A stretch of DNA of 64,000 nucleotides. It comes from Mesorhabditis belari (Eukaryota; Nematoda; Chromadorea; Rhabditida; Rhabditidae). The stretch lies in contig CAUEEP010000909.1 in assembly GCA_958450365.1 (NCBI GenBank), forward strand, positions 323,501 through 387,500, read 5' to 3'. The position numbers were made by a program, and so were the translations under genes. Positions within the stretch are counted from its first letter, which is position 1. Each line of letters begins with the position of its first letter. The notes under the pieces were generated by a model that did not search any database, was not told where the DNA came from, and saw only the letters and a program-made list of their open reading frames with translations. Shown here in pieces: positions 24,286 to 36,306 of this stretch.

Positions 24286-27200
24286 ATGATCTCTGTAACA
24301 GTAGCCGCACACGGTGGTCGAGGAAAACGGGTTGTTGGTGGAAATTTAAAGGTTCGTTTCATCTTATTCATCTAGTAAAAATATGTATAAACATCTTATA
24401 ACATTCAATTTCTAAATACTTTATGTAAAATAAAAAATTGAACTCACTTGAAACGTTCAAAGAGCTTAATTGCCCCATTTGATCGCTCTCCAGTCTAACG
24501 GGAGCTCCGATTTCCAATTTTGTCTCAAGCTCATCAAAAATTCGAGAATTTCAGAAAAAAATTCCAATCAAAATCTCTTCCCAAAGCTCATTACATTCAT
24601 CCATTTTCTTTTTCCTTTCATTTCAATCATCTCAATTTCCCCTTTTTTCCAGGCGTATGGCAGTGGTCGGCTCTCCATTTGTGATCTCGACATTCCACCG
24701 GAAAAATTGGAAATTCATCAGAAAAGGTTTACTCTCAAAGTTTTCTCAGCTTCTTTTTTTTTTCTTAATCATTGATTTGTTTTGGACAATTTTGGACAAC
24801 GACAAAACATTTCACTAATTTCCGGCACTAGTCATTTGCAGATAAGAAATGAGCTCAAATTTGGTTATTTTTCAGTTATGTAGTTGACAAAGTTCAAAAT
24901 CTAACGTTTCAGCAATTTCAGCAAATTTTGGTCAAATCTCTTCGAGAAACTGTTAGCATTAACACTGGTTCTCTTTCAAACATGTTTCCCCTTTTTGAAC
25001 AGGTGAGGAGAAAAGTTTTGAACTGAACAAAAAGCTAAAAATGTAGTTCAACAAACGAAACTAATCTAACTATTTTATTTGAGACTCTTCGAGAAGCCGA
25101 AACAGGATAACATTGAGGCGAGATTGGCGGCTCGTCGAAGCAGATCACTCAAATTGCCTCCACCACCAATACAGGTCTGAAAAAAGAGGAAACATCATTG
25201 CCTTATTATAAATTATAGTCATAATCATAAATATAAATATAAATGTAAATATAAATATCCTTAAAAAGCATCCCTTTTAGAAACTCAATGCTAAAGTGCT
25301 TCTGGAAGTTTTCTCATATCTAGAAGGATCGAGTTTGGTTGCTTGTGAAGGAGTGTGCAAAAGATGGAGAAAAATCATCGAAAAGCATGTGGATGAGTTG
25401 CCGAAAGTCGGCAAAGATCAGGTAAAATGAGGAAGTATATGTGGACTTGCAATTTCAGATCCGGATCCTTTTTGATGAGGGCGAGATTGTGATCTATCCA
25501 CTCGATTCTCGAAAAACTTCAACGAGATATCCGATGCCGAATCTGCAGGTGATTTTTCATCGATTCATCAGCAATTCATCCGCAAAGAATACCAATTTCA
25601 CGAATTGAACGCTAGACTCAATCCTTGCTAACTATTTTACTTTCAGAGATTAGCAATTCTTCTTCGCCATCTTTCTACTTTATCCCTTTTTGTTCGCGGT
25701 CTGATCCCAATTGAGGCAACTCCCGTCTTGAGAAGTCTTTGTAATCTCCATTTGCGACCACAACAGATCTATTTCATTTGGAGTAAATTCTCCGTGGAAA
25801 GTATATCTTTGGTTGGTTTTTTTTAAGTTAAAAGCCTTTTGAAAGACTCAATGCCCTTTTTCAGTTAGAAGAGTTAATCATTTGCAATGCGGAAACTCTC
25901 ACCGATATCGGATTTGAAGAGTGCAGTCCAAATGTCTATTTATCGGGTAAATTTGTTTTGTTTCTTTTGATTTGTTTTATGGAATGGTTGCCTTTCAGAT
26001 CGATTAATCTTTCCAATTGTCCATCAACTTCAATCACTTCGGATATGGAATGATGCAAAGAGTGGACCGCATAATATCACTGATGCCACTCTGGCACAAT
26101 TGACTAGGTTTCTTTTTGAATGTAAAAGTGAAAATCTATAAAGAAAAGCTATAAAGTAGATTTTTCAGAAATCTCGAAAAGGGCTGTCGATTGGAGACTC
26201 TTGATCTCACTTCTTGTCGTGTCACTTCAACAGCGATTGCTCGTTTGATCTATGCATGGGCACTTCATCCAAGCTCTGATGTTAGGTTCGTCGTATTTAT
26301 GTTTATGAATGACTTGGACTGATCTGGACTCAATCTAGCACGTGCCTAAGCCAGATCTAATCCTATTGGTTTGGCCGGAAAGTCTTGTCCGCCTTTTTGA
26401 AATTTTCGTATATAAATGAACCAGCTTAATGGCGGGTTTTTCTGGCTGGGTTTTTTGGGGCTAACGTATAGTTTGATCTCTCGAGGCGACTCAAATTTGC
26501 ATATTTCAACTCCATGCCTGAAAACATTTCAAGTAAAAAAGTTTGAAACGGACGGGAATCGAACCCGTTACCCCCTTGGGGCAGTCGTTTTGTAGATGGG
26601 ACGCTAACCACCTCGGCCACGCCTCACCGAAGGCAAAAAAGGGCGTGGCTAAGTGGTTTTTCTGATTTTTTATGGGTTTTTATTAGAAAACTTGTTTGGC
26701 CAAAACGTATGCACCTATTCATTTTTAATTCCCTATCGATCAGAAAAAAAGTTTGTCGAAATCGGTTCGCGTGGAGCCGAGATCCAGAGTGTGACGGACG
26801 GAGTGTTATCTTTTATATATAGTAGATAATTAACCGATTAACGTATGGTTTGCTTTAAAAAAGTTTAACGATTTAGCATTTAGCTCATTTTTAGGCAAAT
26901 TTGAGTCCACTTTGAAGCAAATTCGAACAGGAATTCTTGTTTTTCCTAAAATTCTTACAATGGACATAGAATGAAATCGGTTGAATCAATTTCTCTGACA
27001 ATTTGTTTATCTGCCTAACTTTTTGTACTCTATCTTTTGTCTTTTGATATGGAAATGGGTTTCTTTGACAAAAGGTGCTCAAATCGGAACTTTGAGTTTC
27101 ATCGTTTTTGATTGCTCGACTTCACATCTTTAAAAAAATTAATTAACGTGACGGCTTTTCCGAATATTTGAACTTTCTTGAAAGCTTCCTTAAAAGACAA

Positions 27201-27707
27201 TTTGTAAATAAATAATAGGACTTTCTGATAAAACAAACCATCTATCGATTGGTTCTTGCTCAAGAGATCGAGTTGCCTCAAGAGATCAAGCGTTAGCCCC
27301 AAAAAACCCAGCCAGAAAAACCCGCCATTAGGCTGGTTCATTTCAAAAAATAACCTTGAAAAGAAGCGGACAAGACTTTCCGGTCAACCTGATACAATAG
27401 AATTCAGACCAGCCCTGGATCTGGCCGATCCAGGTCTGAAACTAGCCTGGATCGGATCTTAAAATCCTGGCTGGCCTGGTCCGGTAAATTATTGTTTGAA
27501 TCCCTGTTCATAGTCAGTTGTTTGACTTTGAAGCGTAAATAAATCTCCAACAACATTTTCCAATTGATCTCGATTTGCAGCATCACTCTCAATTTTTGTT
27601 CGGATGTTTACCGCTGCGATGTCCTCAATCAATTATCCCAAAGAAGTATCCATCTACAAAATGGGAAATTGGCGAGAAATGGTTGCGTGCTCACGATATC
27701 GTGTTGA
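24286..27707 (+). CDS. F-box and LRR-type protein, 392 aa, 11 exons
   Basis: Substrate adaptor type for SCF ubiquitin ligases. Exons: 24286-24351, 24653-24726, 24876-25002, 25094-25174, 25281-25421, 25459-25548, 25647-25811, 25865-25946, 25999-26107, 26169-26285 and 27581-27707 (TGA). All phases agree and most introns are short. The F-box is in exon 5: VLLEVFSYLEGSSLVACEGV followed by CKRWRKIIE (about residues 100-130). Later exons carry leucine-rich repeats such as LEELIICNAETLTDIGF, LQSLRIWNDA and LETLDLTSCRVTSTAIARL. The start is chosen because an acceptor ttctttccag sits two bases before the ATG, as in spliced-leader genes. Exon 4 has the weakest acceptor (ttcgag). The last intron is 1.3 kb because of the element at 26366-27392. 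The target protein is unknown. Confidence 0.87.
26366..27392. mobile_element. 1-kb non-autonomous TIR element in the last F-box intron
   Basis: TA on both sides (26364-26365, 27393-27394). Ends match as inverted repeats over about 95 bp: CCGGAAAGTCTTGTCCGC, AATGAACCAGC and GGCGGGTTTTTCTGGCTGGG on the left, reverse complements on the right. The end motif resembles mariner/Tc1 ends. It has no transposase. Its left part contains a tRNA-like sequence and a TATATATAGTAGATA motif, so it is probably a composite of nested repeats. Confidence 0.82.
26544..26626 (-). repeat. tRNA-like class II sequence (long variable arm)
   Basis: On the minus strand, ends TGAGGCG and CGTTTCA pair (two G-U), the A-box region is TGGCCGAGGTGGTTAGC, a variable arm CCCC-AA-GGGG is present, and the T-arm has GGTTCGATTCC. 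Length 83 fits Leu/Ser-type or nematode-specific V-arm tRNAs. The anticodon stem does not pair, so the anticodon cannot be read and a pseudogene is likelier. It lies inside the TIR element above. Confidence 0.45.
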
Positions 27708-28472
27708 TTGATCAAAGATTTCGATATAAAAAGTGTAAATAAAGTATTTATTTTATCAACTGAAAAAACAAAGCATTAAATTCCAAATTTAGCTGGCCTT
27801 TTCGAGAGCCATCCTCAACAAAATCCTAAAAAAACCAAAATAGAGCACCGTAAACCGATTGAAAATAGAATTCTTGGGTCGACTGAATGCTTTTTTCAAG
27901 TCTAAATTGGGTGTTTCTTTTTTGGGAAACTCTTTTCCTTTAAAAATACCCATCCACCCTCACCCCGGATTCTCGTTTTGATGCAAAATGTGGAAAAAAG
28001 GAAGGAATTCAATGGGTATTCAACTGGAAATCCCCGGACATTCGTCATGTTTGGTCAAAAATGGACTCTTCGATAAGAGGATGATGGGATGACTGAAGGA
28101 AAAAGAGAACACATCATTTCCCTATTCGGTTTGAGTGGCAAGTGTATTCAGTACGATTTGGTCAACAATTCCGTCAAAATCTTCAACTTTCAAATCACTT
28201 ACCTGAAGTGTTGGTGTTTTCTTTTCATGGAACATGTTTTACTTTTGAAAAATAACTCTTATGCCCAATTCTGTTCATTCTTAAGCCATAAAAAGCAGGA
28301 ATATTGAAAGTTTAGTACATCAGAGCCTGTGAGTACCTCAGTGACCTCAGTGAACCCTTACCTCAGTGAACCCAAAAGCATCCTAAATTTCATGCAATTC
28401 CAAAAGCAAATTCGAAAATGAACCTAAATTTCGATCTTTAGAAGTTTATCTTGATGGATCTCTGTTAGATCT

Positions 28473-28604
28473 TTGTCCTGTCTTGTCCTGTCCTGTCTTG
28501 TCTTGTCTTCTCTTGTCTTGTCCTGTCCTGTCTTGTCTTGTCTTCTCTTGTCTTGTCTTTCCCTTTTGTCTTGTCTTCTCTTCTCTTGTCTTGTCTTGTC
28601 TTGT
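28473..28604. repeat. TTGTC/CTGTC pentanucleotide microsatellite
   Basis: Tandem ttgtc units mixed with ctgtc and ttctc variants. Read on the minus strand it gives an artefactual RQDKT-type repeat protein. Confidence 0.9.
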
Positions 28605-30524
28605 GTTCAATTCCTCGATCACTTCCCCTCGTGTCTCTAAAATTATCCATTCTTGACTCATTTCAATAAATCTTCTTTACTTATCTCTTTATTTTTAGTA
28701 AATCGAATTCCCCGACGCAATCCTCCTTTTGTCTTTCTCTTCTTTTCCTTCTTTATCTTTTCATCGAGTATCAACAGATCTTTCGTACATTTCATGTCCA
28801 CATTTATCCATTCCCTTTTCTTTTCCTTCTCGATTGCCATGTTTTGAGTATTTTGTCTCGAGAGTGAATAGAATTCCAATTTTATCTTTTGTCCTTTCGC
28901 CCCTCAATCTTCTTTACGTATAACACTTGTTCTATGAATTATTTAAGGCCATTTAAAGAGACAAATCATCTTTAATGATCACTTTGATTAATGGATCATT
29001 AAAGATTAATGTTGTTTAATAATTCTTCGCTCGGATAGCCTTTTATTCAAAGCTTTGACCTTTTAATCCTTTTTCAAACTTGTGTTTTTCTTTTCATAAA
29101 GGTTTTGATGTATACATGTATGCACAAATTCCCCATTTTGCAAAGGCCAAAGCGGGTCGAGAAACGGAAATGGACTCAAATTGAGTACTCGACTCAACGA
29201 ATCTCCTCGAAAAATCTTGTAGTCTGAGTAGCATATGATCTATTCGGGCCGAGAAAACTCTATGTTTTGCAAATTGTTCTCCATATTTTCCACCCAAATA
29301 GTATTCTGTTATTTTTGGAAATTCCTGGTACTCGATCAGACAAGAGTCTATCAGACAAAAGTCATCGCTTGCACGAAAGTTTTCATGTATTTCGGGAATT
29401 CCGTGTTCTTTTCTCCCCCACATTGTTCTTTTCATTTCCTTTACATTTTTGTTAAGAGTTCCTGAAAATCGGCTTTTTTTGGGATGAGATGACAGGAAAT
29501 CAGAAAAGATTGGGAGGCAGCTAAATATGGGGAAAGACGTAGGTAAAAAGCGAAAATGAGGAAGAAATGGAAGTAAAATTTGGAACACAACAAGATGCAA
29601 ACAGTGGAGTTGAGCTGTGGATTAGCTGGGTAGAAGCGAAAAAATGCGTACATTAGTACTTATTTGTCAGTAAATCCGTAAACTCATAGTCAAATTTCGA
29701 ATTTTAAGGCTCGAGGTACTTTTTTCAGGCTTTTATATGCATCAATTAGACTGTTACTACCATTTCTAATAGTAAAAATGCATCAACCAGACTCTTAATA
29801 CCATTTCTAACCAAAAAATTTTCGTAGAACCAAAGGCAAATGATATTTCTGAAAGTCTTTGGCTATACTGATTCCTGTTCATGACATAACTTCTTTTTCC
29901 AACCAAGGAGTACCAAATAAAGCCTCTTTATTCACAGCAAATAAGCTGTGAATAAAAGAAACTCAAAAATTCTATATAAAAACAAACTCTTTGCAGAGCT
30001 TTTCCTTACATTTCCTTCTTTCTGATCTCAAAATGGAAACTCTTCCGCAGAGTGATATCAGAATGTTCATTCCAAAACAAGTCTACCTATTTCTCAATCT
30101 TCTCCCCTTTATTTCTAATCGGATTTCCCTATTTGTTTTTCGTAACATGTCATCACCACTAATAGACCAAAAAAAATATAATGAATTGACGAGAAAAATG
30201 TCAAAATAAGGAGCCTCGATATAGGACGGATATAGAATATATCGAATATAAAAGGGAAGGCTTTCCTTTTCGATGTTTTCAATGAAAAATGATAGACAAG
30301 TATGTCGTAAAGTCGAATGAATTAAAAGGGAAAATGGGAAATGTATTGACTGAATGGTTTGAGCTTTTAAAAAGGAAATGGCCTTTTTGAGATCTTTCCA
30401 CCAATGAATGTTCGTTGCAAAAGATATAGAACAATGAGATTTGGTCTGCATCATGAATCTGGATGAATTGTTGCTGACTCATTTACCCAACCGAAAACTA
30501 TCTCATCTTGGTCTTACTCAAACA

Positions 30525-30620
30525 AGCCCTGCTCCAAGTCCAAGTCCAAGTAGTCCAAGTCCAAATAGTCCAAATCCAAGTAGCCCAAGTCCAAGTCCAA
30601 CAAGTCCAAGTCCTCAACAA
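30525..30620. repeat. Ser-Pro-like ccaagt repeat
   Basis: Imperfect repeats of agtccaagtcc and related units. The frame on the plus strand reads Ser/Pro-rich, but no flanking coding evidence was found. Confidence 0.7.
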
Positions 30621-32228
30621 GCCCTAGCAGTTACTTACTCCACCGTTCTCGTTTCTTGTCAAAACAATTCGAACTTTGCTGATGTTGTACCCTGGCTCCT
30701 CTTGTCCTCAATCTTCTACTACTCTTTAGTATTTTGTTCTGTCTCCCTTCATTTATTCATCTCCTTTATCCATCCAACCGTGCCCTCCCTAGCCTCCCCT
30801 TCACCGATGTTTTCCTTGTTCTTGGGTCAAAAGGTGAGATTTCTCAGTGGTTCTCTGGACATTCTGTGGTTTGCGTCACAAATTTTGGTGAACAAGAGAA
30901 AAAAGGAGAAAATTGGGGGAGTGGGTGGGGGAGGGAAGGGAAGAGAAGGGGAAAGGAGGGGAAAGGAGGGGAAAGGAGGGGGAAGAAGGGGGAAGAAGGG
31001 GAAAGGAGGGGAGGGAGATCCGTTCAATGAAAGGAATCCCCTTCAAAAGCCTCCACACATACACAGACGTATGTTCTGAGTTTTTCATAGAATTTCAAGC
31101 TGGTTTTGAAACATTTAAGTCATCTAATCCAGCTTGCCATTCAATCATGATTGTGATTGTCAATTCAATCTATCATTAAATTCAATCCAGCGCTTGTTCT
31201 GTTCCCTTTGCTTCCGGATGAAAGTTTTCTTTAGAACTGCCAGGATCAGCACCTTTCTCGTGCTCTATTAGTACTAAAAAAGTTCAAAAAGCATTAAAAG
31301 TCCACTAAAAAGTTGTTATTTAGATTTCTCTACGTAAGAATGATCCCCAACTCCAATCCCGTGTTCTTGTTGATCACAGTAACCCGATATCTTAGCTTTT
31401 CTCTTTCCCTCAAACATCTACGTGTTAATCTAAACTTTGCGCCAAAGTATTTCTATTCCTGGTTGTTCTTACAAATTGCCTTCTTTCTTTCGTCTGCTCG
31501 AACATTTTGTGTTTTATCCTCACCATCTCACCGTCCAATTTCCTACCGTATCCCCTTTTCAGTCCGAAATAACCCCCGCTTTCCGCTTACGAAAATGGTT
31601 TCGGCAAATTTCTGTATATATTCAGCATATTTTTTGTTGCATTTCTTCTGCATATTTCTGTATATATTCTAAATTTTGACAGTATTTCAAAACTTTTGCA
31701 TCACTTACTCGCCTCGATCGTTCATTTTACCCTCTGTACCACCGGATTTGTTTGTCCCTTGCCCTTTCATACATTGCCATTTTAAATCTTCACGTACTGC
31801 TTACTCATCTACCGTATCCGGTCACATCTTTTATGTTTTATCTTCGTAAATACCCTGTACCATTCCTTTCCCAGATTATCTCTTCATTGTTTACCTTGAC
31901 GAGGGTGGGGATTAACTTTTTGCTAATCTCAAATGTTCTAAACCGATTTTTTTTCTTAATTTTTCCAAAAATGGACTTTTTGTAGGGATTTCCTTTTCAT
32001 TTCTGCAATCCACCCTCACACAACATTTGTATTTTCGTTGCACGAGATTCTTGCGTCAACAGTGAACTTTGCGGTAATCCGGTGTGGGGGTGGAGGGGCC
32101 TTGGAAATCATAGTTATAGCAGCAAATCGAGAATACAATTTGAAATTACAATTCAAAATTTTGTTTATATCCGAGCAATTGGATTTCTCCTTCGGGAATG
32201 ATATCACGATTTCAATTTCTTTCCTGAG

Positions 32229-32448
32229 TTAACTCCCTCTGGAGTAAGGGAGATGAGGTGCGTTGTGATGTAATGGCTAGCACAGTTGCCCGGTAAGCGA
32301 AAGGTCGCAAGTTCCTATCTTGATCTAATACAGTTCCAATACGGTTCCAATACGTTTCGAATAAGGTTCCTATTTTGATCTAATACGGTTCCAATACGGC
32401 TCCAATACGGCGGCGCACGAGTTTTTGATCCGCCCTAGTTCCAACTCT
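32229..32448 (+). repeat. tRNA-derived SINE-like repeat, copy 3, interrupted
   Basis: Starts gttaactccctctggagtaa and ends cgcacgagtttttgatccgc, like copies at 16800 and 17048. The B-box region is broken by about 90 bases of tandem ggttccaatac units (32325-32410), after which the 3' acceptor strand and tail resume. Confidence 0.65.
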
Positions 32449-33002
32449 TGGTTCTGGACGCAAAATGCCCCATTAGACAAGGGAAACCACATTTTTATAA
32501 GATTTGATTAGCATGTTAGATAGCTTCGGCTCACTAACAAGATCTTACTGTATATTGTTTATTTTTATTTCGAAATCTGTATCCTGTGTGACTGTGAATG
32601 AGTGACTGTCATCAATATCCGTTCAAAGAATATCCGACTGTCTTCCGTTCGACGAAACTATTCGATCTAATCAGGATCACATGTGTGTTTTTGTCAGTCT
32701 CTTCCTTCCCCTTTCCTCCTCCAATTCCTGTCTATCAGAAGTACTCAAATTTCCCTTTCTCTCCCTTCAAAATCTTTTCTCCGAAGTGAACGTTGCGAGA
32801 TGATTTCCGCTAGTTTCCTCATGACGCCCATCATCGTCACTCCAATCCATTTCATTCCAAAAACACTCCCAAATTGCCGGAGATGAATGAATAGAGTTGA
32901 AGAGGGAAAAAAGGGGAAAGAGAAAGGGGAAGGTGAGTGTGATGATCGACCCTTCCGACAATAAAATGCCCAGATTTGGATTGGATGGTTGAGGGGAAAA
33001 TG

Positions 33003-33040
33003 AAGCTGAAAAGCTGAAAAGCTGAAAAGAAAAGCTGAAA
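33003..33040. repeat. Short tandem repeat aagctgaaaag
   Basis: Three to four copies of an 11-base unit. No coding context. Confidence 0.8.
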
Positions 33041-33587
33041 ACACATTGAGTCGATCGGAAAAGACGCGGTAATTTCCGTTCTCCATCACATCCAGAAGAT
33101 GAAAAAGGCCGTGATGAAATGAAATTGAAAGATTTTCGAATTCGAAAAGTACTCTGAATGACTTTCTACTCACTCGACGTGTAATTCTCAATATCCGCTT
33201 TGAAGTCTCCTTTTTGATTTCTTTTTCAATCAGAGTTTGAAACAGGAAATTAATTATCATTGTTTTGTTCGCTGAATATCTTACTCACCATTTTATTTGT
33301 TTCCTTTTTGAAATAAAATCTAGGTACGGCTATGTACTGGAGATTTTCTGAAAATACTTAAAATCATTTGCGAGCATAATCCAATTTGACGCTTTGTCTT
33401 ATGAAAATCAGCATTTTTTGATGAAATCACCTGTACAAAAGTACAAGAGTACAAAATACCTGAAAGAGGTTTGCATTCTTCTTTTCTCATATGTTATAGG
33501 GGTATGTTTTGTTAATACATTGTTTATAAAATCCTTTAGAACTGTTATTTATTCAGTTGTTAAAGCAGCAATTGACTTCCCATTTGA

Positions 33588-33815
33588 TTATCGACTCCAT
33601 TTGAGTCGCATACGATGCTTCGAATCTTTCTTTTCCGACACATTTGCTTCAGTGATCGATTTCAATTCAAGCTTCTCATTTTCTCTGAAGATCTTATAGA
33701 TACATTTACAATTTCTAGTCCTATTTTCTTGATAACCCAACAAAACCCACGTGGTTGCTCGATTTAGCACAAAGAGGAGGCTAATGAGGAATAGAATTCG
33801 GAGAAGAAATGACAT
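33588..33815 (-). CDS. Possible small secreted protein, 75 aa
   Basis: A single-exon frame starting MSFLLRILFLISLLFVLNRA, a good signal peptide, followed by a short basic mature part with NCKC and many Lys/Arg. A polyadenylation-type AATAAA (TTTATT at 33548-33553 on the plus strand) lies about 35 bases beyond the stop, which supports a real transcript end. I do not recognise the family. It may be a neuropeptide-like precursor, but dibasic sites are sparse. Single-exon genes are uncommon here, so a chance frame is possible. Confidence 0.4.
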   Translation of the reverse strand: MSFLLRILFLISLLFVLNRATTWVLLGYQENRTRNCKCIYKIFRENEKLELKSITEANVSEKKDSKHRMRLKWSR

Positions 33816-34513
33816 TTCTTACGTTGAAATCGAAGATAGTTCGGTAGTAATTTGTTTCTTATTTCTTAAGATAGTTTAGTAATTCTTTGATTGAGTTAAT
33901 GAATGAATATCGGCGCGTACTGTTCTGCTATGAATCGACAACTGGATCTCTTTTATGAGTCCAAGTTTACTTGAACCCCTTTTTCCTAGGTTTCTGAGGT
34001 GGAACTGATAGGAAAAGTACTCAAAAACAACGAAGCACGTCGTATGTTCTGCAAAATGTAAACAAAACCATCAATTGTTGAAATCTCTTCCCGGATTCTC
34101 TTTTATCCTTTATCTCCTTTACAAATCGCATGTTCTTCTCTGAATCCCTTCTCTCTTTGAAATGAGAATTTTCAGCGTCTTTCCGCTTCCAAAAATAATT
34201 GAAAGACGTCATAATTTATGAAAAGCTAATGAAATGCTAAAAATTCGAAATATCAGTAATAAGAATTTTTCATCATTTCAGGAACTTTGCTACAAAATGG
34301 CGTTGATCTTTTCACTATTGTAATGGGAAAATTATACGCATTTCCCATCGGTTTCTTACGTTTTTGCATTTGAAAGAATCACAGAACTTTTTGTTCTAAA
34401 GCTCTAAACATTAAGTACGATTCATTTGGGTGCAAAAATCTGTTTTCAAGTCAAGAATTGGTAACTATTGGACAATATAAGGATACTATAAAGCTTGATC
34501 AAAGATACTCGTT

Positions 34514-34582
34514 GAACTTGATCTCAATGAACTTGGTCTCAATGAACTTGGTCTCAATGAACTTGGTCTCAATGAACTTTGG
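34514..34582. repeat. 15-base tandem repeat
   Basis: Four to five units of gaacttggtctcaat. Non-coding as far as seen. Confidence 0.85.
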
Positions 34583-35649
34583 TGGATTACGTCAACTTTC
34601 GTATCTGGCACACTAGTAAGAATTCACTGCCAGATGCGAAATGTTTGCATTGACAATGTTCTCAAAGATCAGTCTCAAGAATTTCAGTTCTCAATGTCAA
34701 AATCGGTTCTCAATATTGAATCTAGCTATTGCAAGTTTCCCAGCTTATTATTATTTGATTCCTCAAGAATCCCAGCTGTTTGTTCCCAGCTGTTTGTTCC
34801 CATTTTGATTTTCGCTTCTTTACTTGCAAAGTTTCTCTTTCTCTACTTCAATGGCTCTCAATCCTCAAACTTCTGAATCAGACTAAAAAGTTCCCCTTTG
34901 GCAATATGCTAATTTTGATGGATTTTAATTGTAAGTGTTGACCCTAAAGATCTCAAAATTTATTGAGTTTATTAATTTATTAATTGAGTTTCCAAACTTG
35001 CTTAGATTTTGAAAGATCAAAGCTATAAGCAGGTCTGATCTTTTAATCATCCCAAGCAATGCATCAAATGGATACAAATGAGGAGACAGAAATTTCGGTA
35101 CTTGACTGATTCACCAACTGTGTTCGCACTTCATCAACCAATCGGATAAGTGACCTGGATTCACAATCGATTTGGCATTTGTTTGAAGCATTTACCCTGA
35201 TGTCCGCTTAACTCTTTCCTTTCCTTAGAACCTTTTCTGGCGAACTTTTTGAGATCCCCTCTGATCACTGACTCCTTCCCATTTCCAAATTCTATTTCAA
35301 TTCCCTCAAAGTTTATTTCTTTTCTTTTCATGAATCCATTCCCCTTTCCCGCATTCCAGCTGAGCCCATCCGCACTAAATGTTCACCGTTTTTTTCTTTT
35401 CTCGAAAAGATTTCTGACTCATTCTCAAAATTGAACTATTCTTCATAAAAAGCGCTCAAATACGTTCCCCGTAATTTCTCGTGGGATTTCACAAATTGCA
35501 ACTGCTTATTGTCCAGATTTGTACTCTTCTGATCTTTATCTTCATTTCTCTCTTTCTTCATTTTGAAAACAGCAAAACAGAAATTGTAAAAATGATTGCC
35601 AGAAACGAACCCCCTGTGTTGGAAAACCCCACCATGCAAATTGCATCCA

Positions 35650-35735
35650 TGGCGTAGTTGATAGCGCGCTCGGCTCAAGCGCCCGTAGTGCGCGCACGGA
35701 CGGACAGACAGAGATTCTTTTTATATATAATAGAG
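35650..35735 (+). repeat. tRNA-like head joined to GACGGACAGACAG/TATATATAATAGA end
   Basis: A tRNA 5' half-like segment (ggcgtagttgatagcgc) is followed by gcgcacggacggacagacag and tttttatatataatagaga. The same end motif occurs at 26785-26830 and 43215-43262 near tRNA-like sequences, so this is a dispersed repeat. Confidence 0.45.
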
Positions 35736-36048
35736 ATAATCAAATTTTTCGAAATCAAATTAATTCTATTTCCTAATTTTTTATCAAGGAAAATATACGA
35801 AATGAGCTCATTTTTCCCACATTCTCTAGCAAAAACCCCTAAATGGATCTGAATATTTGAAAAGTTTCCGGAAAATATTTTATCTTATTTTTTAGTTTTA
35901 TTTTTTAATTTTAAGATTTTGAATTTGATATAAGAGTTTCATCATTGAAAATAAAGCTGTAAATTGGGTTGAGTAATTGGTAAACATTGGGTAAATCAAT
36001 TAAATGTTCTTATTTCTGGTGGTGGCCTTGTGCCTTGTGCTGTGCGCC

Positions 36049-36306
36049 TTAGCGAACTTTTTCCCAGAGAATGAATTCACCTAAACGCGCGCCTTCTGGC
36101 ACTCGTTGAATAAAATAAGATGAATCGACTGTTTTTCCGGGCTCTAATAATTCAAAATGAACAAGTCCATTGATATTCCACCAGCAAGACAACATCACTT
36201 TGCGCCCATGATAATCCGGCTTTGGAGTTGGAATTGGCGCTTGACCTTTGCTCAGCCATTGTCTTTTTCGAGAAGTATTATCAAAGTGAATCCACTTCTC
36301 AAAAGG
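36049..36306 (-). mobile_element. Mariner transposase fragment
   Basis: One open stretch matches the middle of a mariner transposase: EKWIHFDNTSRKRQW (first catalytic block), PTPKPDYHGRKVMLSCWW and LVHFELLEPGKT. The helix-turn-helix part and the second and third catalytic Asp blocks are absent, and no terminal repeats were found. Confidence 0.8.

Larger units (their letters stand above)
27708..33587. other. Gene-poor stretch with simple repeats
   Basis: No supported exon chain. Contents: TTGTC-type microsatellite (28473-28604), a small hairpin around 29925-29955 (TTTATTCACAGC/GCTGTGAATAAA), a ccaagt repeat (30525-30620), a purine-rich block (30900-31015), a tRNA-like SINE copy (32229-32448) and a short tandem repeat (33003-33040). 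Open frames of 168 aa (29094-29600 minus), 212 aa (30441-31079 plus) and 171 aa (32745-33260 minus) show no domain or intron structure and coincide with biased composition. Confidence 0.45.

Noticed and set aside
26544..26626. Functional tRNA gene
   Set aside because: Anticodon stem does not pair and the copy sits inside a transposable element.
28446..28661. RQDKT repeat protein
   Set aside because: Direct translation of a pentanucleotide microsatellite.
29094..29600. 168-residue minus-strand open frame
   Set aside because: No domain, leader or splice pattern; composition follows a pyrimidine-rich tract. A chance frame is likelier.
30441..31079. 212-residue frame with Ser-Pro repeats and a Gly/Lys-rich end
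   Set aside because: It runs through a ccaagt repeat and a purine block, and overlapping frames on both strands are equally open.
32745..33260. 171-residue minus-strand frame
   Set aside because: No recognisable motif, and part of it is an 11-base tandem repeat.
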